A DNA stretch of 64,000 bases from Arcuatula senhousia. Taxonomy: Eukaryota > Mollusca > Bivalvia > Mytilida > Mytilidae. A program made the position numbers and the translations under genes. Below are positions 11,045 through 20,540 of this stretch, piece by piece. The notes below the pieces were generated by a model. The model was not told the origin of the DNA. It saw only the letters and a program-made list of their open reading frames with translations, and did no database searches. The stretch is taken from assembly GCA_963971305.1 (NCBI GenBank), contig OZ020309.1, positions 15,927,001-15,991,000 of the forward strand, in the 5' to 3' direction. Numbering within the stretch: position 1 is the first letter of the stretch; each line of letters opens with the position of its first letter.

Positions 11045-12421
11045 TTAATCTTTGGCACCAAACCCTCTATCAGCTTGCTGCTTGTTAAAGTGACGACGAT
11101 AACGACCTTGTTGACCTTTGCCTTGATTAATATTATTGGGACGACGGAACATACGTATACCAAGGCTAGCACAAATCGATGATTTCAGGTTGGAAGCGAG
11201 CACTGCTGTCCCAGCTTCAGACAAGTGAACTTTATCTTCACTAAGCAATTTGTCTTGAGGATTGCCTCTGTGGCACATATTGCTGTGGTTACACAAGATA
11301 ATGTTTTTTTCTCCTTCCAGTTTCTCCTGTAGTAATGCATTGAGGACGTTAATCTTTGAATTCTTCCCATCTAGTCGCGGTGTTCCAAGTGATATAACGA
11401 CCTTGGCATTGGGCCATTTGTCCTTACACTGGTTCAAAACATCAAGGAACTCATTCATACATTGGTCAGGTGCTTTGGATTTAATTTCGTTGGTAAGAGA
11501 ATGAAGACATACTGCGTCATATTCTTTTGTGCATTGAGAAATGTAATCATTCGTCTGTTTGAAAGTATATGCCAGATCGCAGTCTGTGGAAAAATTTGTG
11601 GACAATTTCACAGGGTCGATGTTCTTTGTGTTAGAGGTACCAAGAAGAAGGACTTTTGGTTTAGGTTTAGTCTTAATTGGTGACACACTAGGGTTATGTT
11701 GCTTGTCCAGATCAACTTGTCGAGATGCATGTAGTTTAAAGGAGATTATTTCAGAGTCCTTGATTTCGATATCCCTTTTCAGAGAATCTATCAGGTTTTC
11801 CAGTTGTGAGATGCTCTGCTTCATGGACAGGTTTTTTTCGTAAAGAGATTCATTGTCAGTTGTAGCCTTCTGAACAGTTTGACCTGCTAAGCGAAGTTTG
11901 TGCTCCAAATCACATATTTTGCGGTCCTTTTCATGTGCTAAAGATTGAATTTTGAGTTCGTAATCGCTGGTTAGTTGTTGTATTTTTGTTTCATGATCAG
12001 CTTTGAGTTTTTGAACGGTTGAGTCAAATTGACTTTTCTTCAGTAGGTGTTCACTATTTAAGGATTGTATTTTGTTTTTCATACTCCAGATTTCTTCGTT
12101 TTGTTTAGAGATAGTCAAACGATCTTGGTCCTGTTTCGAGTCTTTGCTTACTGCAGATTGTTGATTGTTCTGCGATTTAGAGAGAAGCTTATAAATCTCA
12201 TCTACCTTGGAAAATTGATCATTAATGGCCGAATTTTGAGTTTCACAAAGTTTATTAACTGCTTCAGAGAATTTAATTTCTAATCGATTTAGATCTGTTT
12301 GCATTTCAGAACGAAGCTCTTGCAGGTCGATCGAGGAAACATTTTTGGTAGGTGGAGAGGAGTCCTTCCTCACTGGAATTCTGGATGGTGTTCCTGGTTC
12401 AGACAAAAAAAACAACAACAA
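11045..12421 (-). CDS. LINE ORF1: coiled-coil protein with SGNH-hydrolase-like domain
   Basis: The frame is open for 458 codons from 12421 and is bounded upstream by a TGA at 12437-12439. There is no ATG before codon 40 (ATG at 12302-12304), so translation may start at M40 or the true start may lie in an upstream exon. Residues ~35-230 are rich in heptad-like Leu/Ile/Lys/Glu, indicating a long coiled coil. Residues ~256-421 look like an SGNH/GDSL-type esterase domain: LLLGTSNT at 258-265 (nucleophile block), HSLTN at 307-311 (Asn block) and DKVHLS at 396-401 (Asp/His block). The last ~37 residues are basic (RRPNN...RYRRHF) and could bind RNA. ORF1 proteins coat LINE RNA, and esterase-type ORF1s are known in CR1-like LINEs. 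The coding sequence is intact apart from the start question. Confidence 0.85.
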   Translation of the reverse strand: MLLFFLSEPGTPSRIPVRKDSSPPTKNVSSIDLQELRSEMQTDLNRLEIKFSEAVNKLCETQNSAINDQFSKVDEIYKLLSKSQNNQQSAVSKDSKQDQDRLTISKQNEEIWSMKNKIQSLNSEHLLKKSQFDSTVQKLKADHETKIQQLTSDYELKIQSLAHEKDRKICDLEHKLRLAGQTVQKATTDNESLYEKNLSMKQSISQLENLIDSLKRDIEIKDSEIISFKLHASRQVDLDKQHNPSVSPIKTKPKPKVLLLGTSNTKNIDPVKLSTNFSTDCDLAYTFKQTNDYISQCTKEYDAVCLHSLTNEIKSKAPDQCMNEFLDVLNQCKDKWPNAKVVISLGTPRLDGKNSKINVLNALLQEKLEGEKNIILCNHSNMCHRGNPQDKLLSEDKVHLSEAGTAVLASNLKSSICASLGIRMFRRPNNINQGKGQQGRYRRHFNKQQADRGFGAKD

Positions 12422-12570
12422 AGGAGTAAAAGTGAATCAGGCATTCAAATACCGAAAAGGTCAAGTCAAAATCAGTAGATATAGAACATACAAAACGAAT
12501 AAGAAAAAATAAGTCTTAAAACATAGCTCAAAAATCATACACAAATGTTTTTAAAAATTCAATCAGCAAT

Positions 12571-12640
12571 GTGAACTCAGGTGCACAGGAAGGGTGTTGG
12601 TCAAATCCGGTAAAGGATACAAACACCCTTTTAAGAGCCA
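12571..12640 (-). mobile_element. Short Penelope-like tail relic
   Basis: Read on the minus strand it has TTTACCGGATTTGAC followed by GCACCTGAGTTCAC, two blocks that lie farther apart in the other Penelope tails, so an internal deletion is implied. It limits the LINE's 5' end. Confidence 0.4.
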
Positions 12641-12927
12641 TGCACTACCCCCCTGTTTTTGTCAATGAACACACGTTGTCCTATATATGTAAAATTTCTC
12701 GAGTGACGACAACACTTTAGCAGCATATCCATCGTGTTTAAACTTCGGGAGCGTCACAGGTAAACAACCTACCTCATATTAAAATCTAGGTTTTGAAAAG
12801 GTTTGTTTTGGGGTATTTTACGTTATATATTCACATTTTAATCAATCTAAAACAATCTATTCCAAAGATTCTTATTAAATTTAAGAAAAACTTTGTTTTA
12901 GAAAATCTTAATAATAAAGTGTACATA

Positions 12928-12976
12928 AGGACGCAATCATTTGATTTTTTTTTTTTTGGGGGGGGGGGGGGGGGGT
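12928..12976 (+). repeat. MITE terminus with T- and G-runs
   Basis: AAGGACGCAATCATTTGATT followed by a T-run and about 18 G resembles the left end of the 23128-23412 MITE (CGACCATTTGATTTTTATGG plus G-run). Only this end is visible here. Confidence 0.4.
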
Positions 12977-13331
12977 ATAAATACGGTACTTTTTATTTTT
13001 AGCTCACCTGGACCATCGCTCCAGGTGAGCTATATTACCATCACTTGGCGTCCGTCGTCGTCTGTCGTCGTCGTTGTCTGTTAACAATTTTTCAAAAATC
13101 TTCTTCTCTGAAACTACAGTACAGAATTTAATGAAACTTGGTGTGAATGACCCTTAGGGTGTCCTGCACCAAACTTGTTTTTCGATTTTTGATCTGTCAA
13201 AAGACATGGCCACTGTTACTAACAATAGACCAGGGTGGGTCAGTTTACTGTTTTTGGCTTGTAAATCAAAAAGTATTAGAGATAGATGAAATCTGATGCC
13301 ACCCTAATGCTTCAGCATCAAAATTTCTACA

Positions 13332-14785
13332 AAAGTCTCCACTTGGTCGAAGTTGTCAGATGATCCCTTATAGGGGACCGGGTTACAGCCCCTTAAAGGT
13401 GAAAAACGTTTTCTCATTTTTAGGCTTATAGAATGAATGAGTGACTGAGTTGGTGTTTTACGCCCGTGCAACTCTATATAGGTTATTTACAGGCGATGAA
13501 CATGAAAAGAATGATAAAACGAACATGATATGATGATGATAAATGAAATATGGGGTGAGATGGGAAACAAAGGACCGGTTAATTTTGAAGAACCACAGTA
13601 AAAGGGGAGAGGTGGGTAGGGGCGGAAAATTTAGCCTATGTGGTGCACTACTTGGCGGTCCACAAAGGGGTCTTTTACGTGCATATCATGGAGCGTGGCA
13701 CTCTCCACACACGTTGGCCCACTATGGTCGTCGGTCAGGGTTTCCGTATTCTAGACCCGACAACCCGGACAAGGGCCACCCTATTCAGCCATCTAGGGTA
13801 CACACTTGGTCGCTCTGTGGGCTGAGCACTGACCCGACGTCAGAATCCCAAGACCCTTAGTCGCCTCTTACGACAAGCTAGGCTCTGTTGCAGGCCTATT
13901 CGCCACCCGGGCCCCGCACTGACGCTTATAGAATGAAAATATTGCAGATAGAGTAAAGCTGTTGCTTGCTTAAATGTTCAGCTCATTTAGCCCTACAAAA
14001 GTCTCCACAGGGTCGAAGTTGTCAGATGACCCCTTATAGGGGTTACGGTCCCTTAAAGGCGAAAAAAAGTGTTTTTAGCCTAGAGAATGAAAACTATTGC
14101 AGATAGAAAAAAGCAGTTCCTTGCTTAAATGTTCAGATCATTTAGCTCTATTAAAGTCTCCATAGGGTGGAAGTTGTCAGATGACCCCTTATAGGGGTTA
14201 CAGCCCCTTAAAGGCAAAAAATAGTTTTTTTTTGGCCTTTAGAATGAAAACTATTGCAGATAGAGAAAAGCTGTTGCTTACTTAAATGATCAGATTGAGC
14301 TCTACAAAAGTATCGATAGGGTCAAAGTTGTCAGCTGGTCCCTTATAGGAGTAATAGCCCCTTCAGGCGATTTTTTTTTGCCTGGAGAATGAAAACTATT
14401 GCAGATAGTGAAAAGCTGATGCTTGCTTAAATGTTCAGCTCATTTAGCTCTACAAAAGCATTCATAGGGTTGAAGTTGGCCTCTTATAGGGATTACAGTC
14501 CCTAAATAAACATGTTTTCATGTTTTTTTGGCTTATTAAATGAAAACTATAGCAGATAAAGAAAAGTGGTTGCTTACTTAAATGTTCAGATCGTTAAGCT
14601 CTTAACAAAAGTCTCTAAAGAGTCAAAGTGTTCGGACGGCCCTTAAAAAAAGATTTTGCACGTTTTTGGCCTACAGAATGAAAACTATTGCTGAAAAAGA
14701 AAAGCTGTTTCTTGCTTAAATGTTCAGCTTATTCAGCTCTACAAAGTTCTTCATAGGGTTGACATCAAGACCAGTTGAGCGATTC
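13332..14785 (+). repeat. Seven-unit tandem array, period about 153 bp
   Basis: Units begin with an AAAGTCTCCA-like block at 13332, 13998, 14153, 14307, 14455, 14608 and 14744. Each carries GTCAGATGAYCCCTTATAGG, CCCCTTAAAGG, GAATGAAAACTATTGCAGAT and TTGCTTAAATGTTCAG blocks, decaying toward the right. Units 1 and 2 are separated by the 13438-13923 insertion. Removing it and one 14-bp flank restores a spacing of about 166. Confidence 0.85.
13438..13923 (-). mobile_element. Complete SINE-like element with 14-bp target duplication
   Basis: The identical 14-mer GCTTATAGAATGAA flanks it at 13424-13437 and 13924-13937, so both ends are defined. On the minus strand it starts GTCAGTGCGGGGCCCGGGTG and ends near GGGCGTAAAACACCAACTCA followed by GTCACTCA. 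Relatives are at 3245-3842 (+), 39057-39360 (-) and 40521-40969 (+). Long target duplications point to target-primed retrotransposition. I could not identify pol III boxes with confidence, so the SINE class is provisional. Open frames inside it on the plus strand are not genes. Confidence 0.8.
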
Positions 14786-14790
14786 TGGCC

Positions 14791-15135
14791 CCGTATTCAT
14801 GAAACTTACGATACGACATATCGTATCGCAAAACTTTGTCGTAGATTTACAACATGTATGCGATGTGTCGTAGTTTGTATTCACAAACGTTGTCGTAGCG
14901 CTGTTGTAAAATTGTCGTAGTTACTAATGTCGCATTTAATTCAAACAATAGATTTACGTAACAGTTAACAAAAATTCGGCAGGTGCTTGATCAACATTAA
15001 TTAATCTAATTACGGTCCGAAGAGAAACAAGAGTTAGTTGCAAAAACAATACATTTAACTGAAGATATGGGTTCACTTTAAAGTTTTTATAGTTTGGAGT
15101 GACTTTTTTTATTTATATCATTTTTTTCTATTTTT
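14791..15135 (+). repeat. Dispersed repeat with perfect inverted arms, copy B
   Basis: Second copy of the 4021-4366 repeat, with the same CCCCGTATTCATGAAACTTA start, TACGATACGA hairpin and GTCGTAG motifs, and the same fusion to a Penelope-like fragment at its right end. Confidence 0.75.
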
Positions 15136-15268
15136 CAACATTCCGTAAAATCCGCCAGCTTATGGAGTTAACGTATCTCAGAGCGTGCGCGACTTCCATC
15201 GATTTCTTTCACAAAAATTGTTCACACAGGGTTATGTTGCTCCTCAGTTGCTGCCTTCAGTCAATAAA
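15136..15268 (+). pseudogene. Penelope-like reverse transcriptase fragment, copy 4 (short)
   Basis: Begins at the same CAACATTCCG position as copy 2. It keeps GCTTATGGAGT, ACGTATCTCAGAGCG and CACAGGGTTATGTTGCTCCT with internal deletions, then stops at CAGTCAATAAATT. No functional domain remains. Confidence 0.6.
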
Positions 15269-15284
15269 TTGCACAGGATACGGT

Positions 15285-16030
15285 TACGGCAAATTTGGAC
15301 AAAACCGTAACAATAAGAATTTCTTATTGTTACGGCAAAGACGAAAATCGGGAACGGATGACGGGACAGAGAACGAATCATTTACGACCGTAACAATAAG
15401 AATTGTCTTATTATTACGGCACTTATAAGTACGGCAAATTATTATTGTGACGATGAAATAAAGAGTGACATAACATTTATTAACTCATATAATACATGCG
15501 GGCAAAATATATTCTGATAATCTAAATTTAACTAAAAGTAATTTTGTTAACTTGTTGCAAATGCGACACCACCAATATACTAGTATGGCTTTCGGATTTG
15601 ATTTTATTCCTGCGCATTTCTGGTGAAACCATTCAAGGCATCCATCTCAGACTACGGATACCGCAGTGTGGACATGAGTGGAACAACCAAAGCAGCGTAT
15701 GGATCATTTTGCATTTTTTTCTTTTGATCCACAAGTTAGTTCCTTCCATCCTTCGAAGGTATTAAAAACTGCTTTACTATATACTATAAATGTTAATGTT
15801 TTTTGTCTAAAATTTCTGTCGGCAAGCCAGTTGCCTCAGTTTGAGTTATGCTCTCTTTACCGATTTTATGGCCATCAATTAGAACAAATTGTACTTCTAA
15901 TTTGTTTAAAGTATCTTATTCAGCATAATATTTAAAAAAAGTTACGTAAGAAGTTATCTAAAATATCTTATGTTTGGTCAATCTCTAACGCGAGATTTGC
16001 CGTAATAATAAATGCCGTAATAATAAGCTC
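15285..16030. repeat. Region with repeated GCCGTAAYAATAAG palindromes
   Basis: A perfect 15-bp inverted repeat (CCGTAACAATAAGAA at 15305-15319, partner 15321-15335) is followed by a near-perfect one at 15388-15401/15406-15419. Direct copies of GCCGTAATAATAA lie at 15999-16011 and 16014-16026. The clusters at both margins suggest the subterminal motifs of one ~740 bp element. The interior (15440-15990) shows no gene. Confidence 0.5.
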
Positions 16031-16136
16031 TCAGTGAGAAACCAGGAATTCTGTTATTTTTATTTTAGTATTACTTCACAATAGCCAAAATAGATATATT
16101 ATCTGTCTTAAATGTAAATTAATTAATAAATACAGA

Positions 16137-16262
16137 TTTCACAACTATAAGTGATGAGATGCGGATTTTTATCACATCGAGTTAGATATTTGTCAAATTA
16201 GGAAACGAGCATTTGCGAGTTTCCTTTGACAAATATCTAACGAGTCACTTATAGTTGTGAAA
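16137..16262. mobile_element. Foldback MITE, copy 1
   Basis: TTTCACAACTATAAGTGA at the left is answered by TCACTTATAGTTGTGAAA at the right. An inner pair, GTTAGATATTTGTCAAA and TTTGACAAATATCTAAC, continues the hairpin. A relative lies at 19883-20028. The whole unit would fold into one long stem. It encodes nothing. Confidence 0.75.
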
Positions 16263-16265
16263 CCT

Positions 16266-16660
16266 TTTTCTCTAACTGTCTAACGTGAAAATACTTATTT
16301 ATTTATAACTAATAAGAAAATATTCCTATATTTATATTGTTCAAGTTTGCAAAAGTAGTAAAATAAAATAAAGTACCATCTTTTTATTATGAATTTTAAT
16401 TAGAAGCAGACTTTATAAAAACCGTGTTTGTGCATTTTTTTTATATATTTTGTGTGTCTTTTTATTCAAGCGAGATCGATAGGTATTCAAACAAAAGTAA
16501 GCATGCTTTCCACGAGATGCGTATCTAACTGTGGTGTCTCGTGCGGACAGCCAACCAAATTTCTTGAAATTGAATATCACATCGTGCGGAGTGTGATACG
16601 CAAAATAGTCTCATCTTGCGAGAACTAGATAATATTGCACAACAGTTAGAGAAATATAGA
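16266..16660. repeat. Possible longer inverted-repeat element
   Basis: TTTCTCTAACTGT near 16268 is matched by ACAGTTAGAGAAA near 16643, and the interior holds further inverted motifs (GAGATGCGTATC / GTGATACGC). Ends are not precise and no gene is visible. Confidence 0.35.
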
Positions 16661-17177
16661 TATATCATGTAAATTTAGTTTTGTTATAAAAATATTGGTT
16701 TTCGGCGCTCTGGTAATATGAATGTATAATTATTATTCTATAGCCGTTTTTTTTAACCAATAGTGATGTTTTTTGCACCCAGTCTAAAAGAATAAAAAAA
16801 TATATTAAAGATTTTATATTTTGATATGTCAATAATATACAGAGAGAAATGCATGTGCTTGTTAACAAACTCTCAAAATATCAAATGAGTATATACATAT
16901 ACATGTAAGAAATACCGGTCTGTAGAGTTTTGATAGCATCCTTTTTCACTTCACTTGACTAATCCAAAATGATCGCCGACAGCATGACTGATGTCCTTAA
17001 TAGAGAAAAATTAACGCGTGTGCTTAATGAATATTAAAAATACATACTATTTCAAATGAGTATTGAAGTTAGACTGTTGTTATTCGTTGCTGAGTATTTT
17101 TCTACCAAAAATGTCCACCGACGACTCAACAGGTGTCTTACAATTTGCAAGAATTACTTTCCATTCCAGACAATCTA

Positions 17178-17325
17178 AGTTATCAATTATCAATAAACAT
17201 GCATATCTCTTAAATAGTTCTCGTAAACTCACACTTGAAACTGTTTAAAGTACATTTTGAAGAAGTCACCCAAAAAAAAAAATATAGGAAGACACCGACA
17301 GAACAAACTTGACGGAAGAAAGGTA
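17178..17325 (+). repeat. Dispersed repeat, partner at 4875-5030
   Basis: Carries the AATTATCAATAAACAT to GGAAGACACCGACAG blocks of its partner, with a short insertion after the first block. Confidence 0.65.
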
Positions 17326-18850
17326 AAAACAAAACAAAATTAACATTCGCTCTCTAACACATGCAAGAAACACTCGAAACTGGAAAACGTTGTATTGGTT
17401 TTATGCGTATAACACGTTAGACACAAAACTTTGAATTTAAACACGGAAATTTTTTTCGAAACATTTTAACTATAAGAGTGCTTATCCCAACCTATATCAT
17501 CTGTCTGTATTAACGTTATCTAATTTGCGAATAAATACTGTTTACACTAACTATAACAGCGACTACAAATACAGCATTTACCTGGGTAGAATAAAGATAA
17601 AACAAGAGCGAAAAGGATTTGATACATATATGCCCAACAACCAGTCGCCCGTGGATGGAATGTGTATTTTTATTATTTCTTTGTAGGAAACATCTAATCA
17701 AAATAAAAAATAAAAACTTTTAAATTTTTGTAAGTAAACATATTGTTCAATGCGCTATTTTAGTAAAAATCGTATGAAAACTGGCATGGTTTCATTCTCG
17801 CTAAATCTGATGAAAACTGGCATGGTTTCATTCTTAATAAATCTAAATTTTAAAAGATACAAATACTTGTATTGCACATTTGACAGATGCCGATGAAACT
17901 GTTTCATAAGAAAAGTATCTAATTTAACAGCGGTGAACAAAACTGTCTATCGTGGTTTTATTTACGTGCATAAACATGCTGAAACGATTGCGTTGGTTAT
18001 TTACAATGGCTAAACAGCAATTTGTTTTTGCAGTAATTGAACATAGAATTTTCTTTATTTGATCAAGTAAAAAAACTTGTACACCTCAACAATATAGGCG
18101 TTCCGTAAAAGTTACATTGTTATTCAAGATAACCTTTAAAAAAAGAATGAAACATTTCTAGGCAAGGTTGGTCTTTACTTCTACAATTTGATCTGAATAG
18201 AAGCATAGAACGCCGTCGATCTGAATATTTGCCTTTTGAATAGACACCGTGCATATGGCCTGCAAAACTTCAAACAAAATCAAATGAAAAGTAGTTATTT
18301 TAACGTCGTACAGTAGCGCGTGATTCGAAAGACCCTTTGATTTATTGTGCTTTTTTTTAAATATGGAGTAGGCATTGCCTAAACGCGAGCATAGCCTGAA
18401 AATATGTGAAAAATAAAAATGTGTCATGAAAATGACAAAATTCATAAGTTTATTTGGTAAACAAGTTTTTTCCATTTCAAACAATCTTTTTCATATATAT
18501 TTTTTATTCATATTTTGTTCTAAATGTCGACATTCAGGGCTATCGCTATCATTTAATTTCCAATATTTCCATTTGCTTATTTTGGGGCGAGATGGTATGG
18601 GGCGATTCAGCTTCGAGACACTTTAGTTTCGCACGTGCATATAACCAAGACGAAACGAGCAGCTTATGTGTATTTATTATTTTAAGAATATTATTTACTT
18701 GTAAAAAGCGCAATTTATTATTTTTTAAGCATTATTTCTTTTCTTATAAATAATTTTAACATTCACTCCGGTCCTGTAAAATTAATAACCCTTTCCGGAC
18801 CATAGAAAATCTAAATCAGCATTAGCAAATTTCTCGCGGAAACAAATACC
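17326..18850. other. No gene recognised; short tandem motif at 17763-17845
   Basis: Only AT-rich DNA is seen, apart from two head-to-tail copies of an AAATCTGATGAAAACTGG / CATGGTTTCATTCT motif related to 5336-5397. Confidence 0.45.
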
Positions 18851-18854
18851 GTAG

Positions 18855-18905
18855 AGCTCTGCGCTCGAGCGGGCACTTCGTGCCCGCTTGCGAGCTATGC
18901 TCGCT
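18855..18905. repeat. GC-rich palindromic cluster upstream of a promoter
   Basis: GAGCGGGCACTTCGTGCCCGCT forms a tight hairpin with a 3-base loop, flanked by GCGCTCGAGC and GCGAGCTATGCTCGC inverted motifs. It stands out in AT-rich surroundings and lies about 60-100 bp upstream of the paired CREs. Confidence 0.6.
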
Positions 18906-18960
18906 ATAAAACCTGAAAATTGATTAGAAAACTGTTTTGTGCTAATTGTAATTTGCCAAA

Positions 18961-18998
18961 ATGACGTCATAGTACTTGCCCGGCGTGTATGACGTCAT
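18961..18998 (+). promoter_or_regulatory. Two perfect ATGACGTCAT CRE palindromes
   Basis: ATGACGTCAT occurs at 18961-18970 and again at 18989-18998, 28 bp apart (start to start), 43 bp upstream of the ATG exon. These are consensus CREB/ATF sites, which are symmetric and usually promoter-proximal. No clear TATA box is present, fitting an initiator-type promoter. Confidence 0.7.
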
Positions 18999-19040
18999 TT
19001 TATTTAGAATTCCGAAGACTTCTGCATGCAAGCTAGCAAC

Positions 19041-19134
19041 ATGTCAGCACCACCAAGACGGCCCAATTTTGTAAAAGATGAAATAAAAGCACTAACATAT
19101 TTAATATCCGATTCAGAGCAGGCCAACGGCACAG
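19041..19134 (+). CDS. Candidate first coding exon, MYB/SANT-like N-terminus
   Basis: The ATG at 19041 opens 31 codons (MSAPPRRPNFVKDEIKALTY at the start) and then reaches ACAG|GTAGGT, a good 5' splice donor at 19134/19135 (phase 1). Reading past the donor meets TAG two codons later, so splicing is needed. The RRPNFVKDEIKAL pattern resembles the start of MYB/SANT-like DNA-binding domains found in NAIF1-like proteins and in PIF/Harbinger elements, but 31 residues are too few to prove it. The paired CREs just upstream support a genuine promoter. I could not identify exon 2 with confidence. Confidence 0.5.
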
Positions 19135-19314
19135 GTAGGTAGTAGCCCCCGTGGCAGTACGAATGGTTCATTCGATCGGCACGACAGGGCAAAGTCGACA
19201 TCATTCGACACAATTTCATCAACAGTAAAATGTCTTGAGTGAAAACAACATCCATGGTGTAACATTGTACCATCCCTGTCCGAACGTTTATTCATATGTA
19301 GTATAGTTAGTTTT

Positions 19315-19780
19315 TATGCCCCATCTACGAAAGTAAGGGGCATATAATGTTCGGGTCCGTTCCTCCCTTTGTCCGTCCGTCCCAAATCCGTTTTACCCAA
19401 AGGTGAAAGCTTGTTTACCATGACGGAGAAATTGGTGTCGTCAAGAAGCTTGGTAGACAGGGTAATAACAAACAAAAATCATATCAAAATTTTACCTTTT
19501 TCATCAACTTTATGGTTGATTGATCACATAAAAAGGGGGATTTTACACTAAGGTTTACCTACAGGTTAAAGTTACTTTACCATGCATGAAAGAAGTGTGG
19601 TATCATTATGAAACTATATACACATATACCGGTACACCAGGATTGTCTTATCAATGGTTGGTGATCACAGAAAAAGGGGTTGTATACTTACGTTTTCTCA
19701 AAGGTTGAAGTGTCTTTATCATGAAGGAAGTGTGGAATTAAGAAGCTAAACAAATTTCATGTTTTGGGTTTCAAATGTCA
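19315..19780 (+). mobile_element. Hairpin-headed element (ATGCCCC head) with degenerate array
   Basis: TATGCCCC (19315-19322) pairs with GGGGCATA (19337-19344). TGTTCGGGTCCG and GTCCGTCCGTCC follow. Three degenerate units with AAAGGTGAA...TTTACCATGA-like starts lie near 19399, 19563 and 19700. The short open frames inside it are not genes. A minus-strand relative of the head is at 28018-28097. Confidence 0.65.
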
Positions 19781-19882
19781 TTTTTTCCCTTTTTTGAATA
19801 TTAGGTTTAATATAACTAAAGATATTAACTATAATGTGCAATTATATAGACTTACTATATTGGCTAGAATATAAAAAAAAAA

Positions 19883-20028
19883 TTCACAACTACAAGTGAA
19901 GAGGTGCGGATTTTCATCACACTCGTTAAATATTTGTCAAAGAACACTCGTAAATGCTCGATTCCTAATTTGACAAATATCTACATCGATGTGAAAAAAA
20001 TCCGTATCTCACCACTTATATTAGATAG
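19883..20028. mobile_element. Foldback MITE, copy 2
   Basis: Shares TTCACAACTACAAGTGA, GGTGCGGATTTTCATCACA and TTTGACAAATATCT with copy 1 at 16137-16262. The arms are diverged but still complementary. Confidence 0.65.
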
Positions 20029-20540
20029 AATAAAAGTTGTTTTTATGAGCAATTATAGCTAGAATAAAGGTTGTTCTTTTACTGTATCACGATGTACACG
20101 TTTTAATATTCATGCAGGGAAAGAAATATCAAATAGATAATTTTTATAAGTTTTTTAATAAAAAAAACTACAAACAGACATTTTAAGTGGTTGATATATT
20201 TAAGTTGTAATTGAACAAAAAAAACTAAATCGTTTAAGGCTGTTTCTTTCAATTAATTTTCTATTTGTTTTAGTCAAAAACGTTTCCGAAATATTTTCTG
20301 AAATTTCCAATTTAATCTAAAGATAAAACGGGTTGGCAAATTAAATTTTCAGTGAGTAAATATTATTCTCATGATTTTATTAATGTACTACGCCGAAGAT
20401 TACTTGACAAGTTCTACCATCGCATATCTTGAAAGTTTAGTAGAAACTTGGACAAAGAAAATAGTAATGGTTGATTGTTTAGATATTCTTATTTTTATTT
20501 GTCGCTGCATATTTTATCTTCCCTTTAAAGGAGTAGATTG

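Larger units (their letters stand above)
6700..12560 (-). mobile_element. Non-LTR retrotransposon (LINE), both ORFs open
   Basis: On the minus strand the element runs 5' region, ORF1 (coiled coil plus SGNH-like domain), a 650 bp spacer, ORF2 (endonuclease plus RT), a ~170 bp 3' UTR and a TTTGTATTA-type simple tail. The 3' end abuts the tail of the Penelope copy at 6690. The 5' end is uncertain: it lies beyond 12437, and a short Penelope relic at 12571-12640 sets an outer limit. I could not find a target-site duplication. Endonuclease, YADD RT and an SGNH-type ORF1 together fit the CR1/L2-like group of LINEs, but the clade is not resolved by eye. A 3' UTR-only relative lies at 20628-20795. Confidence 0.85.
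13000..14785 (+). mobile_element. Hairpin-headed element with internal tandem array (AGCTCACCTGG head)
   Basis: The head is a perfect hairpin: AGCTCACCTGG at 13001-13011 and CCAGGTGAGCT at 13021-13031 around a 9-base loop. It is followed by TATTACCATCACTTGGCGTC and a CGTCGTCGTC-rich stretch, then about 250 bp of unique body, then seven tandem units of roughly 153 bp. No protein is encoded. The same plan (head hairpin, GTCYGTC-rich linker, array) is seen with a different head at 19315 and 28097. Non-autonomous Helitron/Helentron-like elements of bivalves have similar central arrays, so this is the favoured but unproven class. Confidence 0.65.

Noticed and set aside
13543..13860. 105- and 61-codon frames
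   Set aside because: They lie wholly inside the SINE-like insertion and are GC-driven open frames on the wrong strand of a non-coding repeat.
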